Origin: RPQJ01 sp963696545
Lineage (GTDB): Bacteria; Pseudomonadota; Gammaproteobacteria; Steroidobacterales; Steroidobacteraceae
Reading direction: 5' to 3'
Length of the DNA stretch: 64,000 nt
NCBI GenBank assembly: GCA_963696545.1
Contig: CAVOKQ010000016.1
Coordinates: forward strand, 143,560-207,559
Of the stretch, positions 9,039 through 18,553 are shown one piece after another. The position numbers and the translations under genes were made by a program. How positions within the stretch are numbered: position 1 is the first letter of the stretch; each line of letters begins with the position of its first letter. Below the pieces are notes generated by a model that was given only the letters and a program-made list of their open reading frames with translations, had not been told where the DNA came from and searched no databases.

Positions 9039-9165
9039 GGTGACCTCGTCAATGCGTGGGTCCCGTGCCGGGCTGCCAACATGGCGCCGCGGCAGGGATT
9101 TCTAGTGTTTCTGCGGCCTTTCAGGGGGTTGGATTATTGCACAGCGGTAACGTATCTTTCAGTCC

Positions 9166-9762
9166 ATGTACGCCCTCTCCCAGGAGGTCCTGCGGACGGA
9201 CGTTTCCGGCATGCCACTCGAGTGGATCGACTACCGGGACGCGGTCCGGCTGCATTTCATGGGGCAGGTGGCGTATGCGTTCGGGCAGACGCTGTTCGAA
9301 CTGCGGGGCGGCACCAATGCGAGCTCGGGCCGCCGGACCGTCGTCGAGGTGAGCTCGATCATCGCGACGACCGGCCACAGCCACAACCCGGGCAACCTGC
9401 ACCAGGGCTATGTGCCGCCGCTGAACAACGAGACGCTGTTCCGGCGCGACGCCCACTTCTGCATGTATTGCGGACAACGTTTCCCGTCGGGACAGCTGTC
9501 GCGCGACCACGTGACGCCCCTGTCGCGCGGCGGCAAGGACGCGTGGAACAACGTCGTCACCGCGTGCCGGCGCTGCAACAATCTGAAGGCTTGGCGCACG
9601 CCGGAGCAGGCGAAGCTGCAGCTGATCGCGATTCCGTTCACGCCGAGCTATGCGGAGTACATCTACCTGAAGGGCCGGCGCGTGCTGGCCGACCAGATGG
9701 AGTACCTGCTCGCGCACTTCCCGCGTTCGAGCCCGCTGCACAAGCGGTTGAGCCGGAAGTAG
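9166..9762 (+). CDS. HNH endonuclease
   Basis: There are 198 residues. The central HNH/zinc-finger core is clear: CMYCGQRFP, then LSRDHVTPLSRGGKDAWNNV with the first His and the Asn, then VTACRRCNNLKAWRTPEQA. Two CxxC pairs bind zinc. This is the stand-alone HNH family common in Proteobacteria near housekeeping genes, not a homing or phage nuclease; no intron or phage gene is nearby. Its physiological role is unknown. Confidence 0.9.
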   Translation: MYALSQEVLRTDVSGMPLEWIDYRDAVRLHFMGQVAYAFGQTLFELRGGTNASSGRRTVVEVSSIIATTGHSHNPGNLHQGYVPPLNNETLFRRDAHFCMYCGQRFPSGQLSRDHVTPLSRGGKDAWNNVVTACRRCNNLKAWRTPEQAKLQLIAIPFTPSYAEYIYLKGRRVLADQMEYLLAHFPRSSPLHKRLSRK

Positions 9763-9766
9763 GGGA

Positions 9767-10057
9767 CTATTCGTAGTCTGAATCCCGCCGGCCGCGCTTC
9801 TCGCGGCGTTCGGTGTGCGACAACGGGCTCCGCCGCATTCCCTGATCCGACTCGCGACGCGGCCCTGAGCGGCGGTCGTCGTGGTGCCGGTACCGGCAGG
9901 CGCAGTTCGCTGGTTGGTCGCACGTGGCCAGCGGCAGGCGAGGGGCGTCGGCGGACAGCAGCCGCTGCCCCTTGAGCTCCTTGGCCGCCGCGCACCCGCC
10001 CGGCCCGGCGATGACCTCGACGCAGTGGTAACGAAGTTTCACGTTGCGTGTTGCCAT
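9767..10057 (-). CDS. Small conserved basic protein with CxC motif
   Basis: There are 96 residues. Visible features are CVEVIAGPGGCAAAKELKG, then CDQPANCACRYRHHDDRRSGPRR, then a strongly basic and acidic C-tail (RREKRGRRDSDYE). The Cys/His cluster may bind metal. I recall similar short proteins in related gammaproteobacteria but no function. It is convergent with the HNH gene, with 4 bases between stops, and has normal codon use for the region. Confidence 0.6.
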   Translation of the reverse strand: MATRNVKLRYHCVEVIAGPGGCAAAKELKGQRLLSADAPRLPLATCDQPANCACRYRHHDDRRSGPRRESDQGMRRSPLSHTERREKRGRRDSDYE

Positions 10058-10115
10058 ACTGACGCGACGCCCCCCGGCAGACAGCCTGCAGCTCCTTGAA
10101 CTCGTCGCCGCTACA

Positions 10116-10649
10116 TTACACCGGCCTCGAGGAACCGGCTATCGGCTGTCCGGACTGGCCCACCAGCCGGGCCATCAGGTACACGTCGTGTGCCGACCCG
10201 TCGACCACGATGTAGCGGCGGCAGACACCCTCGGTTTCGAACCCGAATTGCCGGTACAGCGCCACGGCCGCTGTATTGTCGGTCCTGACGACGAGTTCGA
10301 TGCGGGTCAGGCCGCCCGCAACGGTGGCGTCCATCGTGGTCGCGAGCAATCGCCGGCCGAGCCCTTGCCCGCGGTGTGACGCGGCCACACCTATGCCGAC
10401 CACGCCGCTGTGCCGCATCAGCTCGCGGGGTTTAGGCATGATGTCGCACCAGCCGACCACGTGCCCGTCGTCCAGGGCCACGAACTGCACGGTGCCGCTC
10501 TTGAGGTTGTTCAGCACGAAGCGCCGCACCTGCGTCATCGGCGGCGCCTCGGTGTAGGCGAGGAAACGCCGTTCGCGCGCCACCGAGTCCAGCACGTCGC
10601 GGAAGCCCGCGATGTGGCGACGCTCGGTCGGGACGATCTCGATGGTCAT
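10116..10649 (-). CDS. GNAT-family N-acetyltransferase
   Basis: There are 177 residues with the GNAT core: motif D/A strand GVVGIGVAASHRGQGLGRRLLATTM, carrying the acetyl-CoA P-loop (RGQGLGRR) near residue 95, then IELVVRTDNTAAVALYRQFGFETEG (motif B) and the tail MARLV. The substrate is not predictable. It is transcribed alone, divergent from the exonuclease gene with 47 bases between starts. Confidence 0.9.
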   Translation of the reverse strand: MTIEIVPTERRHIAGFRDVLDSVARERRFLAYTEAPPMTQVRRFVLNNLKSGTVQFVALDDGHVVGWCDIMPKPRELMRHSGVVGIGVAASHRGQGLGRRLLATTMDATVAGGLTRIELVVRTDNTAAVALYRQFGFETEGVCRRYIVVDGSAHDVYLMARLVGQSGQPIAGSSRPV

Positions 10650-10696
10650 GCGGGACGATCCTGGCGCAGTGGCGGCGGCACGGTGACTCGCTCAGA

Positions 10697-11590
10697 ATGC
10701 CGCCCGTGCTCTACCTTGTCGACGCCAGCGTCTTCATCTTCCGCGCCTACTACTCGGTGCCGATCGACGTCACCGACCGTGACGGCAACCCGATCAATGC
10801 CGTCCATGGCTTCGCGCGCTTCCTTGGCGACCTGCTCGAGCGCGAGTCGCCCGGGCACATCGCCGTGGCCTTCGACGACAGCCTCGAGCAGTCGTACCGC
10901 AACGAGATCTACCCGGAGTACAAGGCGAACCGCGATCCCGCACCGCCCGAGCTCAAGCGGCAGTTTGCACTGTGCCGCGAGGTGGTGCGCGCGCTCGGTG
11001 TCGCGGAGTTCGGCAGCTCGCGCTACGAGGCCGACGACATCATCGGCACGCTGGCGTACCTCGCGCGCCGCGAAGGCCAGGCCGTGACGATCGTCAGCCG
11101 CGACAAGGACCTGACGCAGCTCGTGTCGGCGGTCGACACGTATTGGGATGCGGTGGCGGATGTCCGCTATGGCTACGACGACATCGAGGAGCGCTTCGGC
11201 GTGATCCCGGAGCGCATGGCGGATTTCCTCGCACTGATGGGCGACGCGGTGGACAATGTCCCCGGTGTGCCGGGCGTCGGGCGCAAGACGGCGGCCACGC
11301 TGCTGAAGCACTTCAACACGCTCGAGGGTGTGTTCGAGAACCTGGACGCCGTGGCGAAACTCAAGTTTCGTGGCGCGAGTTTCGTCGCGCAGAGCCTGCG
11401 CGAGCATCGCGAGACGGCATTCCTGTCGCGACGACTCACGGGCATCGCGTGCGACATGCCGCTCGCGGTGGCGCACGACGATTTGCGTCGCCGCGCACCG
11501 GACCTCGCGGCGGCCGATGCGTTCTACGACGAGCACGGATTCGGGCGCATGCTGCGGGAACAGGCGCGCCGCGTGGCACGCGAAAAATAG
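10697..11590 (+). CDS. 5'-3' exonuclease/flap-nuclease domain protein (PolA N-domain-like, Xni-like)
   Basis: There are 297 residues equal to the 5'-nuclease domain of DNA polymerase I without the polymerase. Metal-binding acidic motifs are LVDASVFIFRAYYSVP, VAFDDS, YKANRDP, YEADDIIGTLAYLA and TIVSRDKDLTQLV. The helix-hairpin-helix is DNVPGVPGVGRKTAATLLKHF. Such stand-alone proteins (ExoIX/Xni-like) act on flaps or RNA primers. The last codons (REK, then TAG) are supplied by the inverted repeat that follows. Confidence 0.9.
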   Translation: MPPVLYLVDASVFIFRAYYSVPIDVTDRDGNPINAVHGFARFLGDLLERESPGHIAVAFDDSLEQSYRNEIYPEYKANRDPAPPELKRQFALCREVVRALGVAEFGSSRYEADDIIGTLAYLARREGQAVTIVSRDKDLTQLVSAVDTYWDAVADVRYGYDDIEERFGVIPERMADFLALMGDAVDNVPGVPGVGRKTAATLLKHFNTLEGVFENLDAVAKLKFRGASFVAQSLREHRETAFLSRRLTGIACDMPLAVAHDDLRRRAPDLAAADAFYDEHGFGRMLREQARRVAREK

Positions 11591-11663
11591 GTGCCAGGCA
11601 CCGATTTTCCTGTTTCCCACAAGATCGCTCGGGAAAATCGGTGCCTGGCACCTATTTTTCGCG
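11579..11663. repeat. Inverted-repeat element, copy A, between two convergent stop codons
   Basis: Two perfect 32-base arms (11579-11610 and 11632-11663) face each other across a 21-base spacer. Each arm has the core GGTGCCAGGCACC or its complement, flanked outside by CGCGAAAAATAG and inside by GATTTTCC. The TAG of each outer flank is the stop codon of the adjoining gene: the exonuclease on the left and the VWA protein on the right. Both genes therefore end in REK. It could act as a two-way terminator. Confidence 0.9.
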
Positions 11664-14024
11664 GGTTCGTTCGACCAGCAGCCCCAACATGAAGAGCCCG
11701 AGCGCCATCAGCAGCGCTCGCTCAGGGCGACGCTCGGCTGGACGCATGTTCCCGACGATGTCCCGCAGCGCCGCGGGCGACCACTCGCGCAGCAGGCCCT
11801 GGGCCAGCCAATCCGCGATGTCCGGATTCGGCACTGCACCCGCGAACTCGCGCCGGGGGTTGCGAAGGTGGACGACGCGCAGCGCTGCACCCGCCGCCTG
11901 CGCAGTAAGTGAATACAGGCCGTTCTCGGGTTCGGCAATCACCGCACTCAATCGTCCCGGCGCAGATCCAACCAGCGGCACGTCGATCGTGCGCCCCGAC
12001 GGAAGGTCGACACGCAGTTGGCCGGTCGCAACCTCCGACCAACGTGCACCGTTCGCGAGATCGACGTCGACGCGCAGCGCATCGGGCAAGTCCTCCACCC
12101 GAACGGCCAGCCCCGCGTCACCATCCTGCGACGAAATCCATTCGACCAGCCCACCCGCAAGTTCGGGCCATCGCCGCCAGCGCAGCCATTCCGGCGTCCA
12201 CGCGCCCAGCCCGGACATCACGGCGACGACACGTCCAAGGCCGACGCGCCGCTGAGCCACGAGCGGATCGCCGCGTCCCGACTCGAGATGCACGACGGCG
12301 TCCGGAGCAGCGGTCGTGACGTCATAGGCCGCGACCACGGGCCAGTCATTCTTCACGACCGTCAGGAACGGTAACGGCAGCCTCTCGAGCACCTCGATCC
12401 GCCCGCGCTCGATTGGCGCGCGACGCGCCTCGAGTCCCTGGCGCATCACCGCTGGAAGTTCAGCCGCCTCCCCAACCCGCAGGATCGTGCCGCGATCCAC
12501 CGGGAAGAGACGCTGCAACGCCGCCGTATCCGCGTCGGGCCCCACGGCGAGCGCGATCAACTCGATCCGCGCGGCCGCCAGGCGCGACGCGAGCGAATCG
12601 TCCGGAGCCGCATCGACGAATCCGTCGGTCACGAGCACCAGGATGCGGCGGCGCGCTTCGGCTGGCTCGAGTTGCCGCAGCGCAGCCTCCAGCGCGGGCG
12701 ATAGCCGGGTGCCGCCGCGAGGTTGCGCGGGCCAGGGGCGCGCGACGGTTGCACGAAACCCAGCAGCACTCTGCAGCGGCAGTAACTCCCGCGACTCGGC
12801 GTCGAACACGATCAGCGCGGCCGAGTCGCGCTCACCCAGCGTGCCGGCCGTCTCGATCACGGCACGCTGCGCCAGGCGAAAGCGGTCCACGCCGGCCGAC
12901 GTCGCACCCATGCTGCCCGACTTGTCCACCACGAACGCGATCGCCACAGAATCACCGAGCCCCGAGGGACGCGAAGCGACCGGCAGCACCGGCTCCAGCG
13001 GCGAGTCGCGATACATGCCAGCAGCAAACGATCGCGGACCCCCGAGTACCAGCAGTCCCGTCCCCTGGTCACGGACCGCGGCACCGAGCGCGGCCCACGT
13101 CGTCGGACGTGCGACCGAGGCGGGCACGTCGTCGAGCACGACCGCGGCGTGGCGCGCGAATCCAGAAGCTGCGCGATCGAGGGCAGAGGGCACGATCTGC
13201 TCGATGCGCCAGCCACCTGACCTGAGGCTGGTTGCCAGTGGACGCGCACCGTCTCCCACGTAGAGTACGCCCGCCGGCGCTTCGATCTCGATCGCCGCGG
13301 CGCCCTGCCAGGCGTCGAGTGGCGCCGCGGAGCCGGCGTCGCGCAGTTCGGCCTCGAGCAGCAGCGTGCCGGGACCGCTGGCGCGAACGTGCAGCGACGC
13401 GAAGTCGAGTTGGCCGGGCGCGACGCGCAATGTCGCGGGCTCGGCGAGGCCGCCGCGCGCCGATAGCGCGATGATCACCGGACGGTCCGCCTTGCCCGCG
13501 AGCCTCACCAAGACCGGGATATCCTGGCCCGGTCGCCCCAGCGTCGGCGCCAGGACCTCTACGATGTGCGGCGCACGGGCATCTGGCAGCACGGACCGCC
13601 ACAACACCGGCATACCCGCTTCGCTTGCACTGCGCAGCGCCCGGCGCGTGTCGCCGTCCGTGGCGTAGCCGTCGGAAAGAACCACGATGGCCGCACTGCA
13701 ATCCGCAGTCCGATCGCGCACGGTCCGCATCACGGCCGCTTCGATGTTCGTGTACTGCGCCGATCGCGGGCTCGCATCGCCCGCGAACCCGACGACGCGG
13801 ACGGCGACACCTTCGCGTGCCTCGGCGATGTCATTCGTCAGCAGCCGCAGCGCCTCGGCTGCGGTATCGGCTGCGACGCTGGCCGACTTGTCGACGAGGA
13901 CGTAGACGGTCGCCGCTCCACGCTCTGCGGGCCATGGTCGACCAAGCAGCACGAGCGCCAGCAGCACGAGCGCGGCGATCTTCAGCAGCAGCGCCAGAGC
14001 GGCGCGCCTGTCGCGGGATGTCAT
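11652..14024 (-). CDS. Membrane-anchored VWA-domain protein, last gene of the MoxR/Bat operon
   Basis: There are 790 residues from the ATG at 14024, which overlaps the previous stop by 4 bases. A membrane helix at about 10-32 (ALALLLKIAALVLLALVLLG) precedes VYVLVDKSASVA, a first VWA-like MIDAS. A second VWA domain begins at IAFVVDKSGSMGATSAGVDRF near residue 380, with a true DxSxS MIDAS and LVTDGFVDAAPDDSLA. A glutamine-amidotransferase-like segment lies between and after (GLLVLGGPRSFAAG). A C-terminal helix (ALLMALGLFMLGLLVERT) precedes the stop. Such proteins occur with MoxR/DUF58/BatA in aerotolerance-type operons; a role in envelope protein assembly is inferred. The TAG stop lies in repeat copy A. 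Confidence 0.85.
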   Translation of the reverse strand: MTSRDRRAALALLLKIAALVLLALVLLGRPWPAERGAATVYVLVDKSASVAADTAAEALRLLTNDIAEAREGVAVRVVGFAGDASPRSAQYTNIEAAVMRTVRDRTADCSAAIVVLSDGYATDGDTRRALRSASEAGMPVLWRSVLPDARAPHIVEVLAPTLGRPGQDIPVLVRLAGKADRPVIIALSARGGLAEPATLRVAPGQLDFASLHVRASGPGTLLLEAELRDAGSAAPLDAWQGAAAIEIEAPAGVLYVGDGARPLATSLRSGGWRIEQIVPSALDRAASGFARHAAVVLDDVPASVARPTTWAALGAAVRDQGTGLLVLGGPRSFAAGMYRDSPLEPVLPVASRPSGLGDSVAIAFVVDKSGSMGATSAGVDRFRLAQRAVIETAGTLGERDSAALIVFDAESRELLPLQSAAGFRATVARPWPAQPRGGTRLSPALEAALRQLEPAEARRRILVLVTDGFVDAAPDDSLASRLAAARIELIALAVGPDADTAALQRLFPVDRGTILRVGEAAELPAVMRQGLEARRAPIERGRIEVLERLPLPFLTVVKNDWPVVAAYDVTTAAPDAVVHLESGRGDPLVAQRRVGLGRVVAVMSGLGAWTPEWLRWRRWPELAGGLVEWISSQDGDAGLAVRVEDLPDALRVDVDLANGARWSEVATGQLRVDLPSGRTIDVPLVGSAPGRLSAVIAEPENGLYSLTAQAAGAALRVVHLRNPRREFAGAVPNPDIADWLAQGLLREWSPAALRDIVGNMRPAERRPERALLMALGLFMLGLLVERTREK

Positions 14025-15598
14025 GCTTGCGCCCGTTCCGACCGGTAGCTCTCGCGCAGCAAGCGACGCGCGAGCAGGGCAGCGTCCCAGGCGAGCAGCA
14101 GGATCGCGAGCCACAGCAGCGGTCGCCCGATCGTGTTGTCACCGGATCGAAGCAATGGGCGATCAGCGCCGCCTGCCTGAAGCTGGGTGATCGGCGCTAC
14201 GTGAGAGGCGGCTGAACCACGGCCCGCCTGCACGGTACGGTCCAGGAGCCCCTGATCGAGGGCCACGTCCGCCAGCAAACCGATGCCTAGCGGCACGGCT
14301 GCTTCTGCAGCGGCGGCCTGCGAGGAGAAGTCCAGCGAGGTTTCGACGACGCGCGGCGGGCCCCGGCGCAGCACGATCAGCGGCGTGCCCCCGTTCGCGA
14401 GCAGCACGACGTCGTGCATGCCTGGTGGCTCGATTCGCCCTCGAGTGCGGCTCGCAAACTCCAACGGCATCACCGGCAACACGCCGTGCAGCGCGGACGA
14501 CCATGACAGCGTCGACTCGTCGAGCGTATTCGTGGCGCCATCATGCAGCCAGACGCGCGGCGTCGTGTCGTGTTCGCTGCCCGCGTCGCCGCATCGAATC
14601 GCAAGACGCGCTTGCGGTGCGCCCGACTCACGCAGCCCCGGGTGAGCACGAACAGCCCGGGTCACCGCCGACGGACACGAAGAATCGACCGCAACCGGGA
14701 CCGGTTGGAGCGTAGCGGTCGCGACAGAAACGGTGTCGTCCGCGGACAGCGCGTCCGCGGGAGACAATCGCGCGGCAATCTCGCCCGCGTCGATTGCTGC
14801 TTCGAAGTGGATCGTCGCCGTGGCGCCAGGCTCGATCGAGACCCCGGCGGTGCCCGCAGGGCCGGCCGCGGTCGTAACCTCGACGCGACGAGATTCGCGT
14901 ACCTTGCCGCCGTTCGCGACCAGCACCTGTATCGCCAGGGTGTCCGCCTGCGATGGCTGGGCGCGAACGGCCAGGCTGGAAATGCCGGCATTGCGTGCAG
15001 CCACGCCGACCTGGAACACACGCGCGACCGGTGCGGCGGCGAGCCAGGCGTTGACGCTCGCGTCGGCGCCATCGGTAAGCAGCCAGTGCGCCCGCGATCG
15101 GTCGAGTTGCCTTGCATCCGGCGGATGTGGCTCGTCCGCACCGGCCCGCCCGGCGAGTGAGCCCGGCTTCAATGCGCTGGCGCCCCGCAGCGCACGCCAC
15201 GGCCGACTCAGTGCTCGCACCTCGAGGTCCGTGACGTCTGCGGTGCGCAAGGCCGCGGTGACCTGCGCCAGCCCACGCTGCAGGCGCGACTCGCCGGACT
15301 CGTCGGTCAGCATGCTCAGTGAATCGTCCACCCAGAGCGTGACGGGCGCGGCCCTGCGCGTCAGCGTCGGCCCGGCCAAGACGAGCGACAGCAGCGCAGC
15401 GATGGCCGCGCGGCGAATCCACGCGGGATCGGGCCGGCGCCGTGCACCGGAGCGATCCGCGGAGGCACTGGAGTCCCGCCATGGATCGAGGTTCTCGACC
15501 GGGTGAATGCGCAGGACCGGGCCGCTGCGGTGCAGGTACCAGATGACCGGCACCAGCAGCAGCCCGAACAGCCACGCGGGTGTGGCGAAGTTCATCAT
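14021..15598 (-). CDS. BatA-type membrane protein (aerotolerance regulator N-terminal domain)
   Basis: There are 525 residues. The start MMNFATPAWLFGLLLVPVIW is the BatA N-terminal signature (PF07584). A second helix near residue 65 (RAAIAALLSLVLAGPTL) leads into a VWA-like region with VTLWVDDSLSML. The middle is a long extracytoplasmic region. A last helix (RPLLWLAILLLAWDAALLARRLL) is at the C-terminus. The start overlaps the DUF58 stop, and the stop overlaps the next start, so coupling is tight. I chose the double ATG at 15598; an in-frame extension upstream runs inside the DUF58 gene and is not family-like. Confidence 0.85.
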   Translation of the reverse strand: MMNFATPAWLFGLLLVPVIWYLHRSGPVLRIHPVENLDPWRDSSASADRSGARRRPDPAWIRRAAIAALLSLVLAGPTLTRRAAPVTLWVDDSLSMLTDESGESRLQRGLAQVTAALRTADVTDLEVRALSRPWRALRGASALKPGSLAGRAGADEPHPPDARQLDRSRAHWLLTDGADASVNAWLAAAPVARVFQVGVAARNAGISSLAVRAQPSQADTLAIQVLVANGGKVRESRRVEVTTAAGPAGTAGVSIEPGATATIHFEAAIDAGEIAARLSPADALSADDTVSVATATLQPVPVAVDSSCPSAVTRAVRAHPGLRESGAPQARLAIRCGDAGSEHDTTPRVWLHDGATNTLDESTLSWSSALHGVLPVMPLEFASRTRGRIEPPGMHDVVLLANGGTPLIVLRRGPPRVVETSLDFSSQAAAAEAAVPLGIGLLADVALDQGLLDRTVQAGRGSAASHVAPITQLQAGGADRPLLRSGDNTIGRPLLWLAILLLAWDAALLARRLLRESYRSERAQA

Positions 15599-16491
15599 GC
15601 AGCCCGTGCGTGCACGAGGTGGTCGAGCAGTACGCGCTGCCAGGGAAGCGCAATGTCCCACGACGTGAAGGCGATACCGCTGCGACTCGAGAAGCGTCGC
15701 AGCCTGAGCGCGTGGTCGGCGATCGCCGCGCGGGCGGCGGCTTCCGCGGCCGCATCCGCCTCCGTGGTCAGCGATTCGCCGGTCTCGACGTCCTGCAGTT
15801 CGATCGGGCCGGGTCCCGGCAGGCTGAGCGCGAGTGGGTCGTGCACCTGCAGCGCATGCAGCAGCACGCAACGCTGGCGCAGTGCGGCAAGATCGGGCCG
15901 CAGGTCGGATGGCCCGAGAAAGTCGCTGATCACGAGTGCGGACGCGGTACCGGCGAGTCGGCGCACGCACGCGGCGAGATTCGATCGCGCGCCGGTGCTT
16001 GCCGGCTGCAGTCGCTGCAGGCTGCGCACGATGCCCGGAAAGTGCCGCGAGCCGCGCCCCGGTGCAACCTCGTCCACTACATCCGACGCGAAGGCGATGA
16101 CTGCGACCCGATGCCCGATTTCGAGCAGCGCATAGGACATTGCCGTGGTTGCCCGAACGGCGGCACGCCACTTGGCGCCGTCCCTCACCGCCATCGACGA
16201 GCTCGCGTCGAGCATCAGGAACCAGTCGCCCGACGTCTCGGCCTCGAACTGGCGCACGATCGGCCGCTGCAGTCGCGCGGTCTGCCGCCAGTCGATGTGG
16301 CGCACTTCGTCGCCGGGCGCGTAGTCGCGATGATCGAGATGCTGCAGTCCGACGCCGGCGCGACGTTTCACAGTGCGCGCGCCGAGTGCGGGCGTCGGGT
16401 GCTCGGCGAGCAGGTGCGACGCGACCCGGGCGAAGGAGCGCAACTCGGCCTGGGTCGGCATCGTGCCGGTTGTCAGCACTCCCGTCGCCAT
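15595..16491 (-). CDS. DUF58 protein of the MoxR operon
   Basis: There are 298 residues. The DUF58 motif RRAGVGLQHLDHRDYAPGDE followed by VRHIDWRQTARLQRP is clear near residue 50. A VWA-like fold follows, with FLMLDASSSMAVRDGAKW carrying a DxSxS MIDAS near 90, and ALVISDFLGPSDLRPDL. DUF58 proteins are the usual partner of MoxR ATPases. The first 19 bases overlap the end of moxR. No membrane helix is seen, unlike longer DUF58 proteins. Confidence 0.92.
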   Translation of the reverse strand: MATGVLTTGTMPTQAELRSFARVASHLLAEHPTPALGARTVKRRAGVGLQHLDHRDYAPGDEVRHIDWRQTARLQRPIVRQFEAETSGDWFLMLDASSSMAVRDGAKWRAAVRATTAMSYALLEIGHRVAVIAFASDVVDEVAPGRGSRHFPGIVRSLQRLQPASTGARSNLAACVRRLAGTASALVISDFLGPSDLRPDLAALRQRCVLLHALQVHDPLALSLPGPGPIELQDVETGESLTTEADAAAEAAARAAIADHALRLRRFSSRSGIAFTSWDIALPWQRVLLDHLVHARAA

Positions 16492-17468
16492 CGATCGACG
16501 ATCCCGGCGAGAACGGTGTCCGCGTCGAGTCCCTCAAGCTCGCTCTCGAGCCGCAGCAGCACTCGGTGCCGCAGTGTCGGCAGCGCGACGGCCGCGATGT
16601 CCTCGACGTCGAGATGCGAGCGACCCGACATCACCGCGCGTACGCGCGCCGCGCGCACGAGCGACTGCAGGGCACGCGGGCTCGCGCCATAGCGGATATG
16701 CTGCTGTCCGGATGGCGCGTCGCCGGGAATCGTGGGCTGGGTGGCGAGCACGAGCGCGATCGCGGCCTGCTTGCAACGCTCCGATACGAGCACCGTGCGA
16801 CAGAGCGCGGTGAGCGCAAGCACGTCAGAAGGCTGCAGCACTGCGGGCAGGCTGTTCGCAGGCTCGGCGTCGAGTGATACGTCGAGCAGCGTGCGCAGCG
16901 AACCCGAATCCGGGTAGGGCACGCGCAGCTTGAACATGAACCGGTCGAGCTGCGCCTCAGGCAGCGGATACGTGCCCTCGAGTTCGATCGGGTTCTGCGT
17001 GGCGAGCACGCAGAACGGCTGCGGCAGCGGACGACTGGTGCCGGCGTGCGTGACCTGCATCTCCTGCATGGCCTCGAGCAGCGCCGCCTGCGTGCGCGGC
17101 GTGGCGCGGTTGATCTCGTCCACCAGCACGAGCTGCGAGAACACCGGGCCGGGCCTGAACACGAAGCTCGAGGCGCCGTCGCGTCCCATGCTGTAGATCT
17201 CGGTGCCCGTGACGTCGGCCGGCATCAGGTCCGGCGTGCACTGGACGCGAGACCATTGCAGCCCAAGCGCGGCGGCGAGCGCCTTCGCAAGGTGCGTCTT
17301 GCCGAGCCCCGGCAGGCCTTCCATCAACACGTGGCCGCCTGCAAAGACCGCCGTGACGATGCCGGCCACCACGTCGCGCTGTCCGACGATCACGCTGTCG
17401 AGGGCTGACCGCACGTCGACCAGCTGCTGCTGCGCGCGTTCGAAGGTCGGTGGTGAGGCGTGGGTCAT
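16473..17468 (-). CDS. MoxR-family AAA+ ATPase
   Basis: There are 331 residues from the ATG at 17468, which overlaps the previous stop (ATGA). Walker A is GLPGLGKTHLAKALAAALG near residue 45; Walker B is LVLVDEINRATPRTQAALLE near 105; sensor 1 is VLATQNPIELEGTYPLPEAQ with DRFMFKL after it; a lid domain has GASPRALQSLVRAARVRAV. MoxR ATPases act as chaperones with VWA proteins to mature enzyme complexes or envelope machinery. The partner VWA and DUF58 genes lie directly downstream. Confidence 0.95.
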   Translation of the reverse strand: MTHASPPTFERAQQQLVDVRSALDSVIVGQRDVVAGIVTAVFAGGHVLMEGLPGLGKTHLAKALAAALGLQWSRVQCTPDLMPADVTGTEIYSMGRDGASSFVFRPGPVFSQLVLVDEINRATPRTQAALLEAMQEMQVTHAGTSRPLPQPFCVLATQNPIELEGTYPLPEAQLDRFMFKLRVPYPDSGSLRTLLDVSLDAEPANSLPAVLQPSDVLALTALCRTVLVSERCKQAAIALVLATQPTIPGDAPSGQQHIRYGASPRALQSLVRAARVRAVMSGRSHLDVEDIAAVALPTLRHRVLLRLESELEGLDADTVLAGIVDRWRREC

Positions 17469-18553
17469 GGAGTCGCTCCGGAATCCGCGAAGTATGAGCG
17501 GACGTAGGCCTGCTCGGCAGGATCGAGGCGCATCCGACTGCGAGCCTCGGGTGGGACGGCTGCCGCGGGCTTGAAAGCGATCACCATTGCAGCCGCATCC
17601 TGCGGAGTGGTCGCAGGCTGGTAGTCGGCCGCAAGCGTGGGGTCGGCCGCGGAGGGTTGCTGGTCCGTCGTGGCGAGCTCGCGCAATTTCGTGGCCAGCT
17701 CTCCCTGCCATGCCTCGGTGAGCCCGGTGTCCGCGATGGTGTCAGCAGTCTGTCCGGCGTCACGACCGCCTGCGGCGGCCTGCTCGGCGGCTGGTGCAGC
17801 GTTCGCACCGCGAGGTCCTTCGCGAGATGCGGACTCCTTCCCGGAGGCGTCGGCGGAAGCGGGAGTTCTCCCACCATCGCTGCTCGTCTTGTCGCCCTGT
17901 TCTACGCCGACCGAGCTCGCGCTGTCGTTGCCGGCGGCCAGATCCGTCTTCTGTGCATCAATGGAATTGCGAGGCTCGAGCTCCGAGGATGCGGCCGCGC
18001 TCGTCGCAGCTGCTTTCGTTCGAGCCACGCTCGCAGTAGTTTGCAACGGCACCTGCAGCAGCACGGTCGTGAGCAGCAACGCAACGGCCGCCACCGCAAG
18101 CGGCTTCCGCAAGTTCACGTCGCCCGGCATCGACGCGAGTTGCCCGACGCTGCGGCGCGCACCGCTGTCAATCCATGCGACCAGCCGCTGCACGGCCGGT
18201 GCAGGACCGCCTGCGTCGCGATGCTCCAGGTAGGTCTCGTATGCCGATTCGCCGCCGAGGTGACGATCAGCCCAGGACGCGCACTCTGCGTCAGGCACCG
18301 GGCGCACGAGCGCCTGGGCCAGCGCAACGAACCACACGAAGACGACGACAGCGGCGACCGCAACGACATCGATCGGCCGCACGAGCGAATGCAACAGGAC
18401 TGCGAAAATCGCAACGACTACTGAGAGCCACGCAGCCGCCCGCGCGGCCGATGCGACGTAATGGCGCCGCAGCCGTCGATGGACCGCGTGAAGAGCCTCG
18501 TCCGCGGTTTGCGACCTCAGCGGACGACCTGCTCCAGCGCGATCACCGTCCAT
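17465..18553 (-). CDS. Membrane protein of the MoxR operon with low-complexity region
   Basis: There are 362 residues if the ATG at 18553 is used. It overlaps the end of the upstream gene by 37 bases; the start is uncertain. Two N-terminal helices (AAWLSVVVAIFAVLLHSLV and VVAVAAVVVFVWFVALAQALV) and a third near 135 (KPLAVAAVALLLTTVLLQ) are followed by a Ser/Ala/Gly/Glu-rich linker and a C-terminal piece with RMRLDPAEQAYVRSYF. Similar three-helix proteins precede MoxR in comparable operons of other phyla. No enzymatic motif is visible. Confidence 0.7.
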   Translation of the reverse strand: MDGDRAGAGRPLRSQTADEALHAVHRRLRRHYVASAARAAAWLSVVVAIFAVLLHSLVRPIDVVAVAAVVVFVWFVALAQALVRPVPDAECASWADRHLGGESAYETYLEHRDAGGPAPAVQRLVAWIDSGARRSVGQLASMPGDVNLRKPLAVAAVALLLTTVLLQVPLQTTASVARTKAAATSAAASSELEPRNSIDAQKTDLAAGNDSASSVGVEQGDKTSSDGGRTPASADASGKESASREGPRGANAAPAAEQAAAGGRDAGQTADTIADTGLTEAWQGELATKLRELATTDQQPSAADPTLAADYQPATTPQDAAAMVIAFKPAAAVPPEARSRMRLDPAEQAYVRSYFADSGATP